From Marixanthotalea marina (GTDB lineage Bacteria; Bacteroidota; Bacteroidia; Flavobacteriales; Flavobacteriaceae): a stretch of DNA of 64,000 nucleotides. The position numbers were made by a program, and so were the translations under genes. How positions within the stretch are numbered: position 1 is the first letter of the stretch; each line of letters begins with the position of its first letter. Shown piece by piece: positions 15,488 to 25,332 of the stretch. A model generated the notes under the pieces. That model did not search any database, was not told the DNA's origin, and was given only the letters and a program-made list of their open reading frames with translations. The stretch is taken from NCBI GenBank assembly GCA_018883545.1, contig JAHLEH010000001.1:372001-436000 (forward strand), read 5' to 3'.

Positions 15488-15952
15488 ATGGATTTTATAT
15501 TTGAAGTTTTACCAAATAATAGAAAGTATTTAATTAAAGTATTGGAAGAGAATTCTCTGGAAGATTTAAATAAAATTCCCAAAGGATTTAACAACAATAT
15601 TATTTGGAATATTGCCCATATTGTAGTTTCGCAACAAGTATTGGTATATAAACTATCGGGTTTGCCTACAATGATAAATGATGAATTGATAGAAAAATAT
15701 AAAAAGGGCACAAAGCCAGAAGGGCCTGTTACCCAAAAAGAAGTTGATGAGATTAAAAGTTTGATATTGCCGCCAGTTTTTAAGACTAAGGAAGACTACG
15801 AAAATGGGGTTTTTAAACAGTTTCATGAATACACAGTGCAAACAACAGGCAACACATTGAAAAATGTGGAAGACGCCCTGAAATTTAATCTACTTCACGA
15901 AGGATTGCACACTGGCTACATCATGTCGTTGTTAAGAGCCATTAAAATTTAA
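15488..15952 (+). CDS. DinB-like four-helix protein
   Basis: This 154-residue protein has the DinB/YfiT-type helical bundle pattern: FNNNIIWNIAHIVVSQQVLVY with the first metal-ligand His, FKQFHEYTVQT and a final HEGLHTGYIMSLLR with the paired His residues. Members bind a metal and many act as bacillithiol-type or glutathione transferases, but most are uncharacterised. The 3' end overlaps the convergent lipoprotein gene by 21 bases. Confidence 0.85.
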   Translation: MDFIFEVLPNNRKYLIKVLEENSLEDLNKIPKGFNNNIIWNIAHIVVSQQVLVYKLSGLPTMINDELIEKYKKGTKPEGPVTQKEVDEIKSLILPPVFKTKEDYENGVFKQFHEYTVQTTGNTLKNVEDALKFNLLHEGLHTGYIMSLLRAIKI

Positions 15953-16651
15953 ATAAGTGCTCACTTCATTAAAAGGAATGGTGAATTCAATAATACCCGT
16001 AGCATAAGGAGCTACTTCGTAGGTATTGTATAAAAGAATGATTCCTTCCTCGTTAAACCCTATGTTTTCTGGTAACTGAAACGATTGCGGGTCGAACAGA
16101 ACGTTTTTGTCTTCTATGGTGTCATCAAAGTTAGTTTGCGCTATTTTTTTGAAGGCATTCATGTTATTGAATAACCCTTCATTTTTTATGAGCTTACCTG
16201 TTACGGCATCAAAATTTAAAAAGGTAATAGTTAAATTGCCATGTGCACCGCCGGTATTTAAATAGGCAGAAAGCGAAATACTTATTATTTCTGGCGACTG
16301 GTACATTACCTCGCCATCTATTTGTGCGTCCCAAGGTAGTGCTTCAGGAAAACCATTTTTAAAAGATTCAAAATCAGCATTAAAATTAGCAATACCTTCT
16401 TCTATGGTTTTAGCATTTGGAGTTTCTTGGTCACCTATTTTTAGTGATTTAATAACATAAGACGATAAGGTTGAATTGATTGTGTTAACAACAGTGTTGT
16501 CGTTTCCACTGGCCATTGGGATTATAACTTCAACCACCGCATTTTCGTCATTAGAAAAATCGGTTTCATTAAAAATCAATTTTGATTCTTCACTACAAGA
16601 AAGTAAGAATAGAACAGAAAGAAAGTTTGCTAAGATGTTTTTATAATGCAT
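15932..16651 (-). CDS. Lipoprotein with DUF4163/DUF3298 (RsiV-like) domains
   Basis: Starting at the ATG at 16651 gives a lipoprotein signal with lipobox LFLLSC, so the 239-residue protein is lipid-anchored. The remainder has the DUF4163 region (FNADFESFKNGFPEALPWDA) and the DUF3298 region (YLNTGGAHGNLTITFLNFDA, then EGIILLYNTYEVAPYATG). The fold is shared with the lysozyme-sensing anti-sigma factor RsiV and with many exported proteins of unknown function. There is no sigma factor beside it. Confidence 0.85.
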   Translation of the reverse strand: MHYKNILANFLSVLFLLSCSEESKLIFNETDFSNDENAVVEVIIPMASGNDNTVVNTINSTLSSYVIKSLKIGDQETPNAKTIEEGIANFNADFESFKNGFPEALPWDAQIDGEVMYQSPEIISISLSAYLNTGGAHGNLTITFLNFDAVTGKLIKNEGLFNNMNAFKKIAQTNFDDTIEDKNVLFDPQSFQLPENIGFNEEGIILLYNTYEVAPYATGIIEFTIPFNEVSTYLNFNGS

Positions 16652-16738
16652 GCCATTAATTTGTACCATAAAGGTATAACTAATAGGTTTAAATTCAGAA
16701 AAATTAGTGTTGAATATTAGAAATAAATTTAGGGTAGA

Positions 16739-17572
16739 TTACAGATAAAGTACATACCCAAAATTAAGCCATACTAGCCAATCGTTATATCTGTCAAAGT
16801 TTCTCCAATTATGATTAAGGCCATCAATCCAATCACTAAAATAGTATTGCCACCTTAAATCTAGCATCAAATCTGAAAGTTTGGTAAGTTTATATCGAAA
16901 CCCTACGCTAGCAACAACAGACCAGTCACTTCCACTTTGTTCACTTATGGGATAAGGGTCTACGCCAGGAGTATAAGTTTGAGGATCGAACCAATATGAA
17001 TAAAAATTAGAAGGATCATAAATATTTCCATATGCATTAGGGTTTGGGTTAGCAAAAGTGGTTTTTGCTTTAGGACTGTATGTGGTATAGTGTGCTCCTA
17101 AACTAACAAAAGGAGCAATTCTATAAGCAAAAGCCTGAAAGGATCGAATACTTAAAGGAAAATATTCCAACTGCATACCAATGTCGAAATTCTCGGCTAC
17201 TCCAGAATGGGCTCTGAGTTGGTCGGCCTGAATACTAACTTTATCCGACTGAACCCAAAATCCATGGTGGTCTAATCTAGTTCTATTCCAAGAAACTTCA
17301 CTTCTTAGTTTAAAATGATCATTAAAGTAAGTGTCCGTAGTGTAACAGTTACAGTCCGCACTGTAAGCAAAACTTATATAGTGAATAATACCAATGCCAA
17401 TACCAGAGTTACCTAAGTTAGTAGCTTCTTCATTTCTGCTACCAAAATCTGAACGGAATTCTACTGGACCAGCAATTACTCCTAATTCGTGGGAGAACCC
17501 TAATTGAGAGAAAGCAACTTGATTGAGAGCAAGTAAGCAAAAAAGCAAAGCTAAACGTTTCAAGTTAAGCAT
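16739..17572 (-). CDS. Outer-membrane beta-barrel protein (THAP-independent, unnamed family)
   Basis: The ATG at 17572 starts a good signal peptide (LALLFCLLALNQVAFSQ). Longer in-frame starts would add about 47 unlikely residues. The mature part alternates aromatic and polar residues in beta strands, with repeated transmembrane-strand endings such as LRSEVSWNRTRLDHHGFW, VVASVGFRYKLTKLSDLMLD and LVWLNFGYVLYL, the last ending in an aromatic-Leu as barrel proteins do. About ten strands and 277 residues. The specific function is unknown. It is divergent from gdhA. Confidence 0.75.
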   Translation of the reverse strand: MLNLKRLALLFCLLALNQVAFSQLGFSHELGVIAGPVEFRSDFGSRNEEATNLGNSGIGIGIIHYISFAYSADCNCYTTDTYFNDHFKLRSEVSWNRTRLDHHGFWVQSDKVSIQADQLRAHSGVAENFDIGMQLEYFPLSIRSFQAFAYRIAPFVSLGAHYTTYSPKAKTTFANPNPNAYGNIYDPSNFYSYWFDPQTYTPGVDPYPISEQSGSDWSVVASVGFRYKLTKLSDLMLDLRWQYYFSDWIDGLNHNWRNFDRYNDWLVWLNFGYVLYL

Positions 17573-17773
17573 AATAAGCACCTGTTTTTGAGGCAATTTA
17601 CAGACAAATATATAAAAACGGATTAAAGAAACAAACTTAATCGGTTTAACTGATAAGCTATTGAAATTATCAATTATGAAATTATCAAAAAAATCTAATT
17701 TTTTTTTAAACAAAACGTATCTTTAACATATAAAATTACAAATACAATAAACATAAATCATATAATTATACTT

Positions 17774-19117
17774 ATGAAGCAAACAATAGATGAGTTTTTA
17801 AGTCATGTAAGGCAAAGAAATCCTAATGAACCAGAGTTTTTACAAGCGGTAGAAGAGGTTGCCGAAACAGTACTTCCCTATATTGTTAAACACGATATTT
17901 ACTATGGTAAGAACATTTTATTGCGAATGGTAGAGCCAGAACGTGTAATATCCTTTCGGGTTTGTTGGGTTGATGATTCTGGAGAAATTCAAGTAAATAG
18001 AGGTTATAGAATCCAAATGAATTCTGCTATTGGGCCATATAAAGGAGGCTTACGGTTTCACCCTACAGTCAATCAGAGTATTTTAAAATTTTTAGCTTTT
18101 GAGCAGGTCTTTAAAAACAGTTTAACAACGTTGCCCATGGGTGGTGGTAAAGGCGGTAGTGACTTTGATCCCAAAGGGAAAAGTGATGGCGAAATTATGC
18201 GTTTTTGCCATGCGTTTATGAGTGAATTGTTTAGGCACATAGGGCCGAGTACAGACATCCCGGCGGGCGATATTGGAGTTGGTGCGAGAGAAATTGGCTT
18301 TTTGTTTGGGATGTATAAAAAACTGAAAAATGAATTTACAGGAGTTTTAACGGGAAAAGGTTTGTCATGGGGAGGCTCCCTTATAAGGCCAGAAGCAACA
18401 GGTTATGGCAATGTGTATTTTGCACAAAAAATGCTGGAAACAAAGGGAGATGCCATTGAAGGAAAGCAGGTAGTTATTTCAGGCTCAGGCAATGTGGCCC
18501 AATACGCCGCCGAAAAAGTGTTACAATTAGGGGGTAAGGTTTTAACGTTATCAGATTCTTCAGGGTATATTTACGACGAAAAAGGCATAGATGCTGAAAA
18601 ATTAAAGTATGTGATGCACTTAAAGAATGTTGAAAGAGGCAGAATAGGTGAATATGCAAATAAATACCCTGAGGCTAAGTTTATTAAAGGAGAAACACCA
18701 TGGGGAATTAAATGTGATGTTGCGCTTCCTTGTGCCACACAAAACGAGCTAGGAGAAAGTGATGCTAAAACACTTGTGGAAAATGGATGTATTTGCGTGA
18801 GTGAAGGCGCCAATATGCCATCAACCAATAAGGCAATTTTGGTTTTCCATAAAGCTAAAATTTTGTTTGCCCCAGGGAAAGCCTCTAATGCAGGAGGGGT
18901 TGCCACTTCTGGTCTTGAAATGACACAAAATGCTTTACGTTTTAATTGGACTAGGGAAGCTGTTGATGAAAAGTTGCAGGAAATTATGGAAGACATTCAT
19001 GATGAATGTATAAAATATGGAAAGGGAGAAGATGGTTATGTGGATTATGTAAAAGGGGCGAATATAGCTGGTTTTGTAAAAGTAGCCGATGCTATGTTGG
19101 CTCAAGGAATCGTTTAA
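17774..19117 (+). CDS. gdhA: NADP-type glutamate dehydrogenase
   Basis: This 447-residue hexameric glutamate dehydrogenase interconverts 2-oxoglutarate plus ammonia and glutamate. The substrate-binding and catalytic lysines are in KGGLRFHP and LPMGGGKGGSDFDPKGKSD, and the nucleotide site is VVISGSGNVAQYAAEKVLQLGG. Length and motifs match the small NADP-dependent type. A TATCTTTA element at 17718-17725 may be its promoter. It is a single-gene unit with its own terminator. Confidence 0.96.
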   Translation: MKQTIDEFLSHVRQRNPNEPEFLQAVEEVAETVLPYIVKHDIYYGKNILLRMVEPERVISFRVCWVDDSGEIQVNRGYRIQMNSAIGPYKGGLRFHPTVNQSILKFLAFEQVFKNSLTTLPMGGGKGGSDFDPKGKSDGEIMRFCHAFMSELFRHIGPSTDIPAGDIGVGAREIGFLFGMYKKLKNEFTGVLTGKGLSWGGSLIRPEATGYGNVYFAQKMLETKGDAIEGKQVVISGSGNVAQYAAEKVLQLGGKVLTLSDSSGYIYDEKGIDAEKLKYVMHLKNVERGRIGEYANKYPEAKFIKGETPWGIKCDVALPCATQNELGESDAKTLVENGCICVSEGANMPSTNKAILVFHKAKILFAPGKASNAGGVATSGLEMTQNALRFNWTREAVDEKLQEIMEDIHDECIKYGKGEDGYVDYVKGANIAGFVKVADAMLAQGIV

Positions 19118-19140
19118 AAGTATAAAATTAGAATAGAATA

Positions 19141-19168
19141 AAAAGCTCCTCTTGTTAGGAGCTTTTTA
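19141..19168 (+). terminator. Terminator of gdhA
   Basis: AAAAAGCTCCT and AGGAGCTTTTT form a perfect 11-bp stem around a short loop, ending in a T run. Confidence 0.9.
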
Positions 19169-19212
19169 ATTATTAAACATATTTTTTTAAAATAAAACTC
19201 GTTTTATATAAA

Positions 19213-19220
19213 TATATTTG
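19213..19220 (+). promoter_or_regulatory. -7 promoter element of porZ
   Basis: TATATTTG matches TAnnTTTG exactly and lies 17 bases before the ATG at 19238, giving a very short leader. No clear -33 TTTG is visible. Confidence 0.4.
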
Positions 19221-19237
19221 AAGTTAGAAAATAGCCT

Positions 19238-21568
19238 ATGTTCAAAAGAATAGTTGTTTTAGTCTTATATCTTTTTCCTTTTTTACCATTTGCACAAGAT
19301 TTCTCAACCTTATGGCAAGGTCATTTTTCTTTTAATAACATAAAAGATGTTGTTGAAAGCGAGTCTAAAATTTATGCAGCGGCTCAGAATGCAGTTTTTA
19401 GTTACGATAAGCAAACCAACGAATTAGAGCAGATTACAACCGTTCAGGGTCTGTCTGGAGAAAACATTTCAACCATTTATTACAGTGATTTGTATGAGTT
19501 ATTAATGATAGGCTATGAAAATGGCTTGATAGAAATTGTTTTTGAAAATGATGAAGACGTGCTTACAGTAAGCGATATTGTTGACAAAGTAACTATACCA
19601 CCAAACAACAAAAGGGTTAATCATTTTAACGCCATTGATAATGTGGTATATGTGGCCACCAATTATGGTATTTCTGTTTTCGATTTAGATCGATTGGAAT
19701 TTGGAGATACTTATTATATTGGTGATACTGGAAACCAGTTACAGGTTACCCAAACCACTATTTTTAATGATGAAATTTACGCTTCTTGCTTGGGCGGCAA
19801 TGGTATTAGAAAAGCCCCGGTTTCTAGTCCAAATCTAATAGATTATCAAAATTGGCAAACAATTATTTCGGGTAATTTCTCTGCTATTCAAACGGTATCC
19901 GATAAGCTTTATACAACCAGAACAGATCGAAGGATTTTTCAAATAGAGAACAACGTCCTATCAGAACGTTTTCAATATAGCAATCCACCATTGGACTTAA
20001 AAGAAGTTAATGGTAATTTAGTAGTAACAACTATTAACACCACTTTTGTTTATAACAGTGATTTTGTATTGATTTCTCAAGCTGGTGTAAATCCGTCATT
20101 TTCTACCCAATTTTCATCTGCAACGATAGATACTGAGTATATTTATATCGGAACCAAAGATTTTGGGGTTTTAAAAACGCCATTGGCAAACTTAGTTGAG
20201 TTTGAAGAAATTCATCCCGAAGGGCCTTTGTTGAATACGCCCTTTTCTTTGCAGACAACACCAAATAATTTATGGGTTACGTATGGCGATTATGATATTT
20301 TTTTCAATCCGTATCCTTTAAACAGCTTAGGATATAGTCATTTAAATGGAGAGGAATGGATAAATACCCCATTTAGTGAACTGTTAACAGCTAGATGTTT
20401 AAATGCTATTTCCATAAATCCTTTCAACAACAATCAAGTGTTTATAAGTTCATTTGTAGATGGTTTGTTAGAGATAAATGACGGAGTGCCCACGATTTTA
20501 TATGACGACACCAACAGTGGTTTGGAACCTTTTGTTATAAATGCCAATGTTTCTGATATTAGAGTGGGGCCAAACTTATTTGACGGTAATGGTTTGTTAT
20601 GGACTTTAACGAGTAGAGTGGATAGGCCATTAAAATCTTATAACCCATTAAATAACCAATGGAAATCTTATAGTTTTACAAGTATAATTCAAAACAATAA
20701 CCCGGGTTTTGGTGATATGGTTATTGGAAATGATGGTGCCAAATGGATTGCCAGTTACAACGGTTTTATAGGCTTTAAAGAAAATAGCAATGGGTTTTTA
20801 ATTAAGAAAGTTTTTAGTGAAGAAGACAATATGCCATCCGATCGTGTTACAGCTTTGGCCATAGATAAAAGAAACCAACTTTGGATAGGCACTTATAGAG
20901 GGTTAAGGGTTTTATACAACACCTCTAATTTTTTTGAAGAAGATGATGTAAAAGTGGATGACATTATTATTTCAGAAGATGGTATTGCTAAAGAGTTGCT
21001 TTTTCAGCAAATTATAACAGATATAGAAGTTGATGGTTCTAATAATAAATGGATTGGCACGGTAAGTTCTGGTATTTTTTATGTGTCATCCAATGGGCAG
21101 CAGACCATTTATCATTTTACAAAAGATAATTCGCCATTGCCATCAAATGAAATTACTGACATAGCGTTAGATGAAAGTGATGGTAAAGTGTATATAGCAA
21201 CTTCTAAAGGTTTGGTTTCCTTTAGTTCTGGTAGTTCGGCTACATTAGAGACTCTTGAAAATGCCTATGCTTATCCAAACCCAGTACGGCCTAATTTTGA
21301 CATTGCTGAAGAGCGAGTTAAAATAAAAGGGGTTTCAGAAAACGTGAATATTAAGATTACCGATATAGAGGGCAATTTAGTTGCCGAAGCCCAATCTAGA
21401 ATTAACTTAAGGTATCGGGGCTACAATCTTGAAATTGATGGAGGTACTGCTTATTGGAATGGAAAAAACCTTGCTAACAATGTGGTGAAGTCTGGTGTTT
21501 ACCTGGTCATGTTGTCCGATTTGGATACCTACGAAACTAAAGTGCTAAAATTAATGGTGGTTAGGTAA
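19238..21568 (+). CDS. porZ: PorZ-like type IX secretion system beta-propeller protein
   Basis: This 776-residue exported protein has a signal peptide (ending PFLPFAQ), then two beta-propeller domains built of repeated blades (NNKRVNHFNAIDNVVYVATN, NQLWIGTYRGLRVLYN, NNKWIGTVSSGIFYV) and a C-terminal domain (YAYPNPVRPNF to KVLKLMVV) that resembles a sorting domain. PorZ delivers anionic lipopolysaccharide to the sortase that anchors type IX cargo. Identity rests on domain order and on recO following directly, a usual arrangement in Flavobacteriaceae. Several cargo proteins in this window would depend on this system. Confidence 0.82.
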   Translation: MFKRIVVLVLYLFPFLPFAQDFSTLWQGHFSFNNIKDVVESESKIYAAAQNAVFSYDKQTNELEQITTVQGLSGENISTIYYSDLYELLMIGYENGLIEIVFENDEDVLTVSDIVDKVTIPPNNKRVNHFNAIDNVVYVATNYGISVFDLDRLEFGDTYYIGDTGNQLQVTQTTIFNDEIYASCLGGNGIRKAPVSSPNLIDYQNWQTIISGNFSAIQTVSDKLYTTRTDRRIFQIENNVLSERFQYSNPPLDLKEVNGNLVVTTINTTFVYNSDFVLISQAGVNPSFSTQFSSATIDTEYIYIGTKDFGVLKTPLANLVEFEEIHPEGPLLNTPFSLQTTPNNLWVTYGDYDIFFNPYPLNSLGYSHLNGEEWINTPFSELLTARCLNAISINPFNNNQVFISSFVDGLLEINDGVPTILYDDTNSGLEPFVINANVSDIRVGPNLFDGNGLLWTLTSRVDRPLKSYNPLNNQWKSYSFTSIIQNNNPGFGDMVIGNDGAKWIASYNGFIGFKENSNGFLIKKVFSEEDNMPSDRVTALAIDKRNQLWIGTYRGLRVLYNTSNFFEEDDVKVDDIIISEDGIAKELLFQQIITDIEVDGSNNKWIGTVSSGIFYVSSNGQQTIYHFTKDNSPLPSNEITDIALDESDGKVYIATSKGLVSFSSGSSATLETLENAYAYPNPVRPNFDIAEERVKIKGVSENVNIKITDIEGNLVAEAQSRINLRYRGYNLEIDGGTAYWNGKNLANNVVKSGVYLVMLSDLDTYETKVLKLMVVR

Positions 21569-22287
21569 TGTTAATTTCTACAAACGCCATTGTCATTTCT
21601 AAATTAAAGTATGGTGATAACGACCTTATTGTAAAATGTTATACCCAAGATTATGGCACTCAAAGTTTTCTATTAAGAGGTGTTCTAAAGAGCAAAAAAG
21701 GGAAAGTGCAGGCAGCATATTTTCAAATGCTTTCCCAATTGCAAATTGTAATGGATTACAAAAACAATCGCTCGCTTCAGCATATAAGAGAGGTGAAACT
21801 GAACCATCTATATTCTAGTCTGCATTCTAATGTTGTAAAAAGTGCTGTAGCCATGTTTCTTTCAGAAATTTTGTCAGGGGCATTACAAGAAGAAGAACCA
21901 AACGAAACGCTTTATAGCTATATTGAAACGACTCTTTTGTGGTTTGATTCATATACCGAATATGCTAACTTTCATTTGTTGTTTTTACTGAACCTTACCA
22001 AGTATCTCGGATTTTATCCCGAAGTGGCTCATTTGGAATACGAATATTTCAATCTTCAGGATGGAAAATTTGAATTAAAAGCCATAGACAGACATACCAT
22101 TTCTGGTGACAATGTAACCGTGTTAAAAAGGTTATTGGAAACCACTTTCGATATTTTGACTGAAGTGAAAATAAGCTCAAAACAAAGACAATCCTTTTTA
22201 AATGTTCTACTGCTTTATTATGAACTGCATTTAGGCAATTTTAAAAAGCCTAAATCGCTGGAAATATTACACCAAGTTTTTAATTAA
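21568..22287 (+). CDS. recO: DNA repair protein RecO
   Basis: This 239-residue RecO mediator loads RecA onto SSB-coated DNA in the RecFOR pathway. The N-terminal OB fold (STNAIVISKLKYGDNDLIVKCYT, GTQSFLLRGV) and helical C-terminal part (FHLLFLLNLTKYLGFYPE) are clear. The Cys4 zinc site of some RecO proteins is absent, as commonly in this group. Its ATG shares one base with the porZ stop (TAATG), so it is translationally coupled. Confidence 0.93.
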   Translation: MLISTNAIVISKLKYGDNDLIVKCYTQDYGTQSFLLRGVLKSKKGKVQAAYFQMLSQLQIVMDYKNNRSLQHIREVKLNHLYSSLHSNVVKSAVAMFLSEILSGALQEEEPNETLYSYIETTLLWFDSYTEYANFHLLFLLNLTKYLGFYPEVAHLEYEYFNLQDGKFELKAIDRHTISGDNVTVLKRLLETTFDILTEVKISSKQRQSFLNVLLLYYELHLGNFKKPKSLEILHQVFN

Positions 22288-22289
22288 AG

Positions 22290-24680
22290 CTATTTTTTTA
22301 CCGCTTTTTTAGAAACTGTTACTCCGTTTGAAAGTTTAACCTTAGCCACATAAAAAGCTGTTTTCAGTTTAGAGAGGTTATAGATTTCCGTACTGTTTTG
22401 GCCCTTAAACTTATAAAGTTCTCTACCCATTAAATCAAAAATAGAAACAGAGTTTATTTTTAAATTATTAGAAGTTGAAAATTCCACAAGATCATTACTT
22501 AAATCTACAATATTAAGAGTGTTGCTTTCCAAAGAAACTTTATCTGCAGATAGGGTGGTGTTATTGAACATAATTACAAAGCGCTCATTAAATTCACCAA
22601 CTTCAGAAGTAAATGTATAATCACATGCCTTTAGATCATGCACTTTGTTTAAGAGGTTATCCTTTAAATAAATAGCATTATGGGATAAAAAATCACCTTG
22701 TAGTTGTGCAATAGATAAAGTGTATAAAGTTGCTAAATCAATATTGGTGGTAAAACCAAGCTTAATAGTTTCAGTTTCGCCTAAACTAGTGGCGGCTTTA
22801 CCTTGAATGGCGAATTTTTTGTTTGAGTTTTCAATTTCAGTGTATAATGCACTTGGTAAATCCTGAATAAATATTCTAGGAGCATCATAAGATAAGCCAT
22901 CATCATCATTGGTGGCACCATCTACATAAGCCACCAAAATTTGATTAAATACCCCATTATCCGAAGTTAAATTAACCCAAAGTTTATTTTCTAGTTTATT
23001 GTTTTTTGAAGTGTAAGCTTTAAAAAATTGATTATTACTGGAACCATCTGCCATACGCATGGCATTGGTGAAGGTGGCATTACCATTATCTATACCTGCT
23101 ATAAAAAAGCCTTGGCCTGAAGGGATATATTTATTTGGTGTAATACCACTAGCTCCTGCGGCTCCGCCACTACCAACTGTAAACACTGCATAATCATTTT
23201 GGCTAAAATTTAAAACTTGGTTTCCGGGATTAGAAGCATCGGGAGGAGAGGCTTGCGACCAAAAATAAGCGGCTCCATCTATAACACTTGAGTTAGCTTG
23301 TTGAAAAGCAATAAAGTCAATTGCTGATGGGTATGGGTTTCCAATTAAATTCCAGCTTCCAGAAATATTGGCTGGGTTATAAACAATTGATGTTTCAATA
23401 TCTCCAGTATTAAAATTACCTACAAAAGTGGCAGTACCGGTACCTCCTGGTATAAAAAAGAGAGATTCAGTGGCTGCATAGCCAACACCAGGTTGCATAA
23501 TATCACCGGCTAAGGCAATTTGCCAATCGTCTCCATTATCATCAATACCATTACCATCGGTATCTAGGTAGTTGGATGCATTAAACAAAAATCGTCTATT
23601 GGCAGGAGCATCAGGAAAAGCCTCTGCTATAGTCCAGTCAATTACCGGCGAACTCCAATAGGTATAATAATACCAAGCGTTTTTGGTAGCCGTTTGTTTG
23701 TTGACTCTGGATTCTCCTCCAAGGTTAACCGTGAAAGTTCCATTGCTTTCATTTTGTACAAAATTGCCTTGTGTTTCAACCCATAATTCACCATCAACTG
23801 TTACATTGTTTTCTACTTCGACATAGGTTCCATTATTTACGGTTAATCTTATTCCAGAACTCACAGTTAAACTGCAAGCTTTAAAACTGCCCTCTGTAGC
23901 CGTATTATATGGAGCATCAATTATAACTTCTGTTGTTAAGTCAGGTGAGCCATTCCATGTGCCATTCCATGTAACTGTTGAAACACAAGAGCCTACACAA
24001 ACAGTGTATGAGCAATTTCCTAAGGTTTGCCTTGTTGTATTATGAGTAGTCCAATTGGATACATTAGCAATAGCTTCCAATATCAAGGTAAGGTTGGTAG
24101 TAACCGTACAATTATATGTGCCATTTTCATAATTACCCATATCTATTGCATTTACTCCATCGGTTAAACCAGCAGGAACAGCACTATTATTTGTATCGTC
24201 GGCATCCGTCCAGCTATTAGCATTTCCAAAATGAATAGCATATAAAAATGTTGGTTCAGACAAAGCACCTTGAAAAGCTAAGATTTGATCTCCATTAGTA
24301 CCAGCTAACAAAAAAATACCTGAAGTTTGAATTGCGGTGCCAGTAGATGAGGAAAATGTGCTAGTGGCAATGTTTTCTATAATAATTTCAGTACCACACG
24401 TTAAATCACTAGTGGCTGTCCAAGTAACAATGCCCTCACCACTGGGGTTCCTAAAGCCCCCATCTTCTAACCAACCATGATCTGTAAAGTGAATTTCAGT
24501 GTTATTTGAAACATCGGTCAATAAAACAAATGAAAATTGATCAGAAGTGCCTTCAGAATTAACACCAGTAATTGCAATATCTCCTTCTGTAAGTATGGTC
24601 TGCCCAAACCCTAAGGCACTGGCCAAAAGGCTTATAATAAAAAAAGAAAAAAAAGTTTTTAAAGTTGTTTTACAAACCAT
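22290..24680 (-). CDS. Large secreted protein with type IX secretion sorting domain
   Basis: This 796-residue type IX cargo protein has a signal peptide (residues 1-27, ending LGFGQ), a lamin-tail-like or beta-sandwich region near the N-terminus (GDIAITGVNSEGTSDQFSFV, TEIHFTDHGW), a middle of repeated beta structure (VTWNGTWNGSPD, then NNGTYVEVENNVTVDGELWV) and a C-terminal sorting domain (NNLKINSVSIFDLMGRELYKF to SKKAVKK). No catalytic motif is evident. Cell-surface adhesion or substrate binding is plausible but unproven. It is convergent with recO, with two bases between. Confidence 0.82.
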   Translation of the reverse strand: MVCKTTLKTFFSFFIISLLASALGFGQTILTEGDIAITGVNSEGTSDQFSFVLLTDVSNNTEIHFTDHGWLEDGGFRNPSGEGIVTWTATSDLTCGTEIIIENIATSTFSSSTGTAIQTSGIFLLAGTNGDQILAFQGALSEPTFLYAIHFGNANSWTDADDTNNSAVPAGLTDGVNAIDMGNYENGTYNCTVTTNLTLILEAIANVSNWTTHNTTRQTLGNCSYTVCVGSCVSTVTWNGTWNGSPDLTTEVIIDAPYNTATEGSFKACSLTVSSGIRLTVNNGTYVEVENNVTVDGELWVETQGNFVQNESNGTFTVNLGGESRVNKQTATKNAWYYYTYWSSPVIDWTIAEAFPDAPANRRFLFNASNYLDTDGNGIDDNGDDWQIALAGDIMQPGVGYAATESLFFIPGGTGTATFVGNFNTGDIETSIVYNPANISGSWNLIGNPYPSAIDFIAFQQANSSVIDGAAYFWSQASPPDASNPGNQVLNFSQNDYAVFTVGSGGAAGASGITPNKYIPSGQGFFIAGIDNGNATFTNAMRMADGSSNNQFFKAYTSKNNKLENKLWVNLTSDNGVFNQILVAYVDGATNDDDGLSYDAPRIFIQDLPSALYTEIENSNKKFAIQGKAATSLGETETIKLGFTTNIDLATLYTLSIAQLQGDFLSHNAIYLKDNLLNKVHDLKACDYTFTSEVGEFNERFVIMFNNTTLSADKVSLESNTLNIVDLSNDLVEFSTSNNLKINSVSIFDLMGRELYKFKGQNSTEIYNLSKLKTAFYVAKVKLSNGVTVSKKAVKK

Positions 24681-24745
24681 ACAAATGTATTTAAATCCTT
24701 AAGATTTGGTTGTTTCAAAATTTTAGTTGTTATTTTTGGGAAAGC

Positions 24746-25222
24746 ATGCAGCCACCCAAAAAGACATATACGTTACAAGAGGCTACCAAAAAACTGGAGC
24801 ATTATTGCGCATACCAAGAACGAAGCCATCAAGAAGTTAGGCAAAAGCTAGAAGGTATGAACATGATACCCGAAGCTATTGATGTAATTATTATTCATCT
24901 TTTGGAACATAACTTTCTTAATGAAGAACGTTTTGCCAAAGCATATGTAAGTGGAAAGTTCAAGATGAAGAACTGGGGGAAAAGCCGATTAACTTATGAA
25001 CTTAAGCGAAAAGACGTTTCCAAAGTTAATATTATTACAGCTATTGATGAAATTTCCGACGAACAATACATCGAAGTTTTTAACAGTTTAGCCAAAAAAA
25101 AGGTTGATGCGATTAAAGAAACCGACAAATGGAAGAAAAAAAGGAAATTTGTAGATTATTTTTTACGTCTTGGGTGGGAATCGTATTTGGTTTATGATAA
25201 GGCCAATGAATTGATTAAATGA
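24746..25222 (+). CDS. recX: RecX-family RecA regulator
   Basis: I start at the ATG at 24746 (MQPPKKTYTLQEATKKL). A TTG at 24710 would add 12 residues unlike the family. The 158-residue helical protein has the RecX repeats: KLEHYCAYQERSHQEVRQKL, FLNEERFAKAYVSGKF and WGKSRLTYELKRKDVS. RecX limits RecA filament growth. It is separated from the next, convergent gene only by a decayed palindromic element (25225-25329). Confidence 0.9.
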   Translation: MQPPKKTYTLQEATKKLEHYCAYQERSHQEVRQKLEGMNMIPEAIDVIIIHLLEHNFLNEERFAKAYVSGKFKMKNWGKSRLTYELKRKDVSKVNIITAIDEISDEQYIEVFNSLAKKKVDAIKETDKWKKKRKFVDYFLRLGWESYLVYDKANELIK

Positions 25223-25224
25223 AA

Positions 25225-25329
25225 CGTCTATTACGAGGAATTTCAATACTAATTGAGATGACGAAGTAATCTCAACTTTTTTAATGGAAAACCAAGCAGA
25301 TTGCCACAACCTAAAGGTTTCACAACGAC
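25225..25329. repeat. Decayed copy of the GTCAT-tailed palindromic element, long type
   Basis: This 105-bp stretch fills the whole space between recX and the JmjC-like gene. It aligns with the better-preserved element at 29154-29250: left end CGTCtATTaCGAGG, then GACGAAGtAATCTCA, then AGATTGC, and right end CACAACGAC against CGCAATGAC. Substitutions in both arms show that it is old. Confidence 0.55.
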
Positions 25330-25332
25330 TAA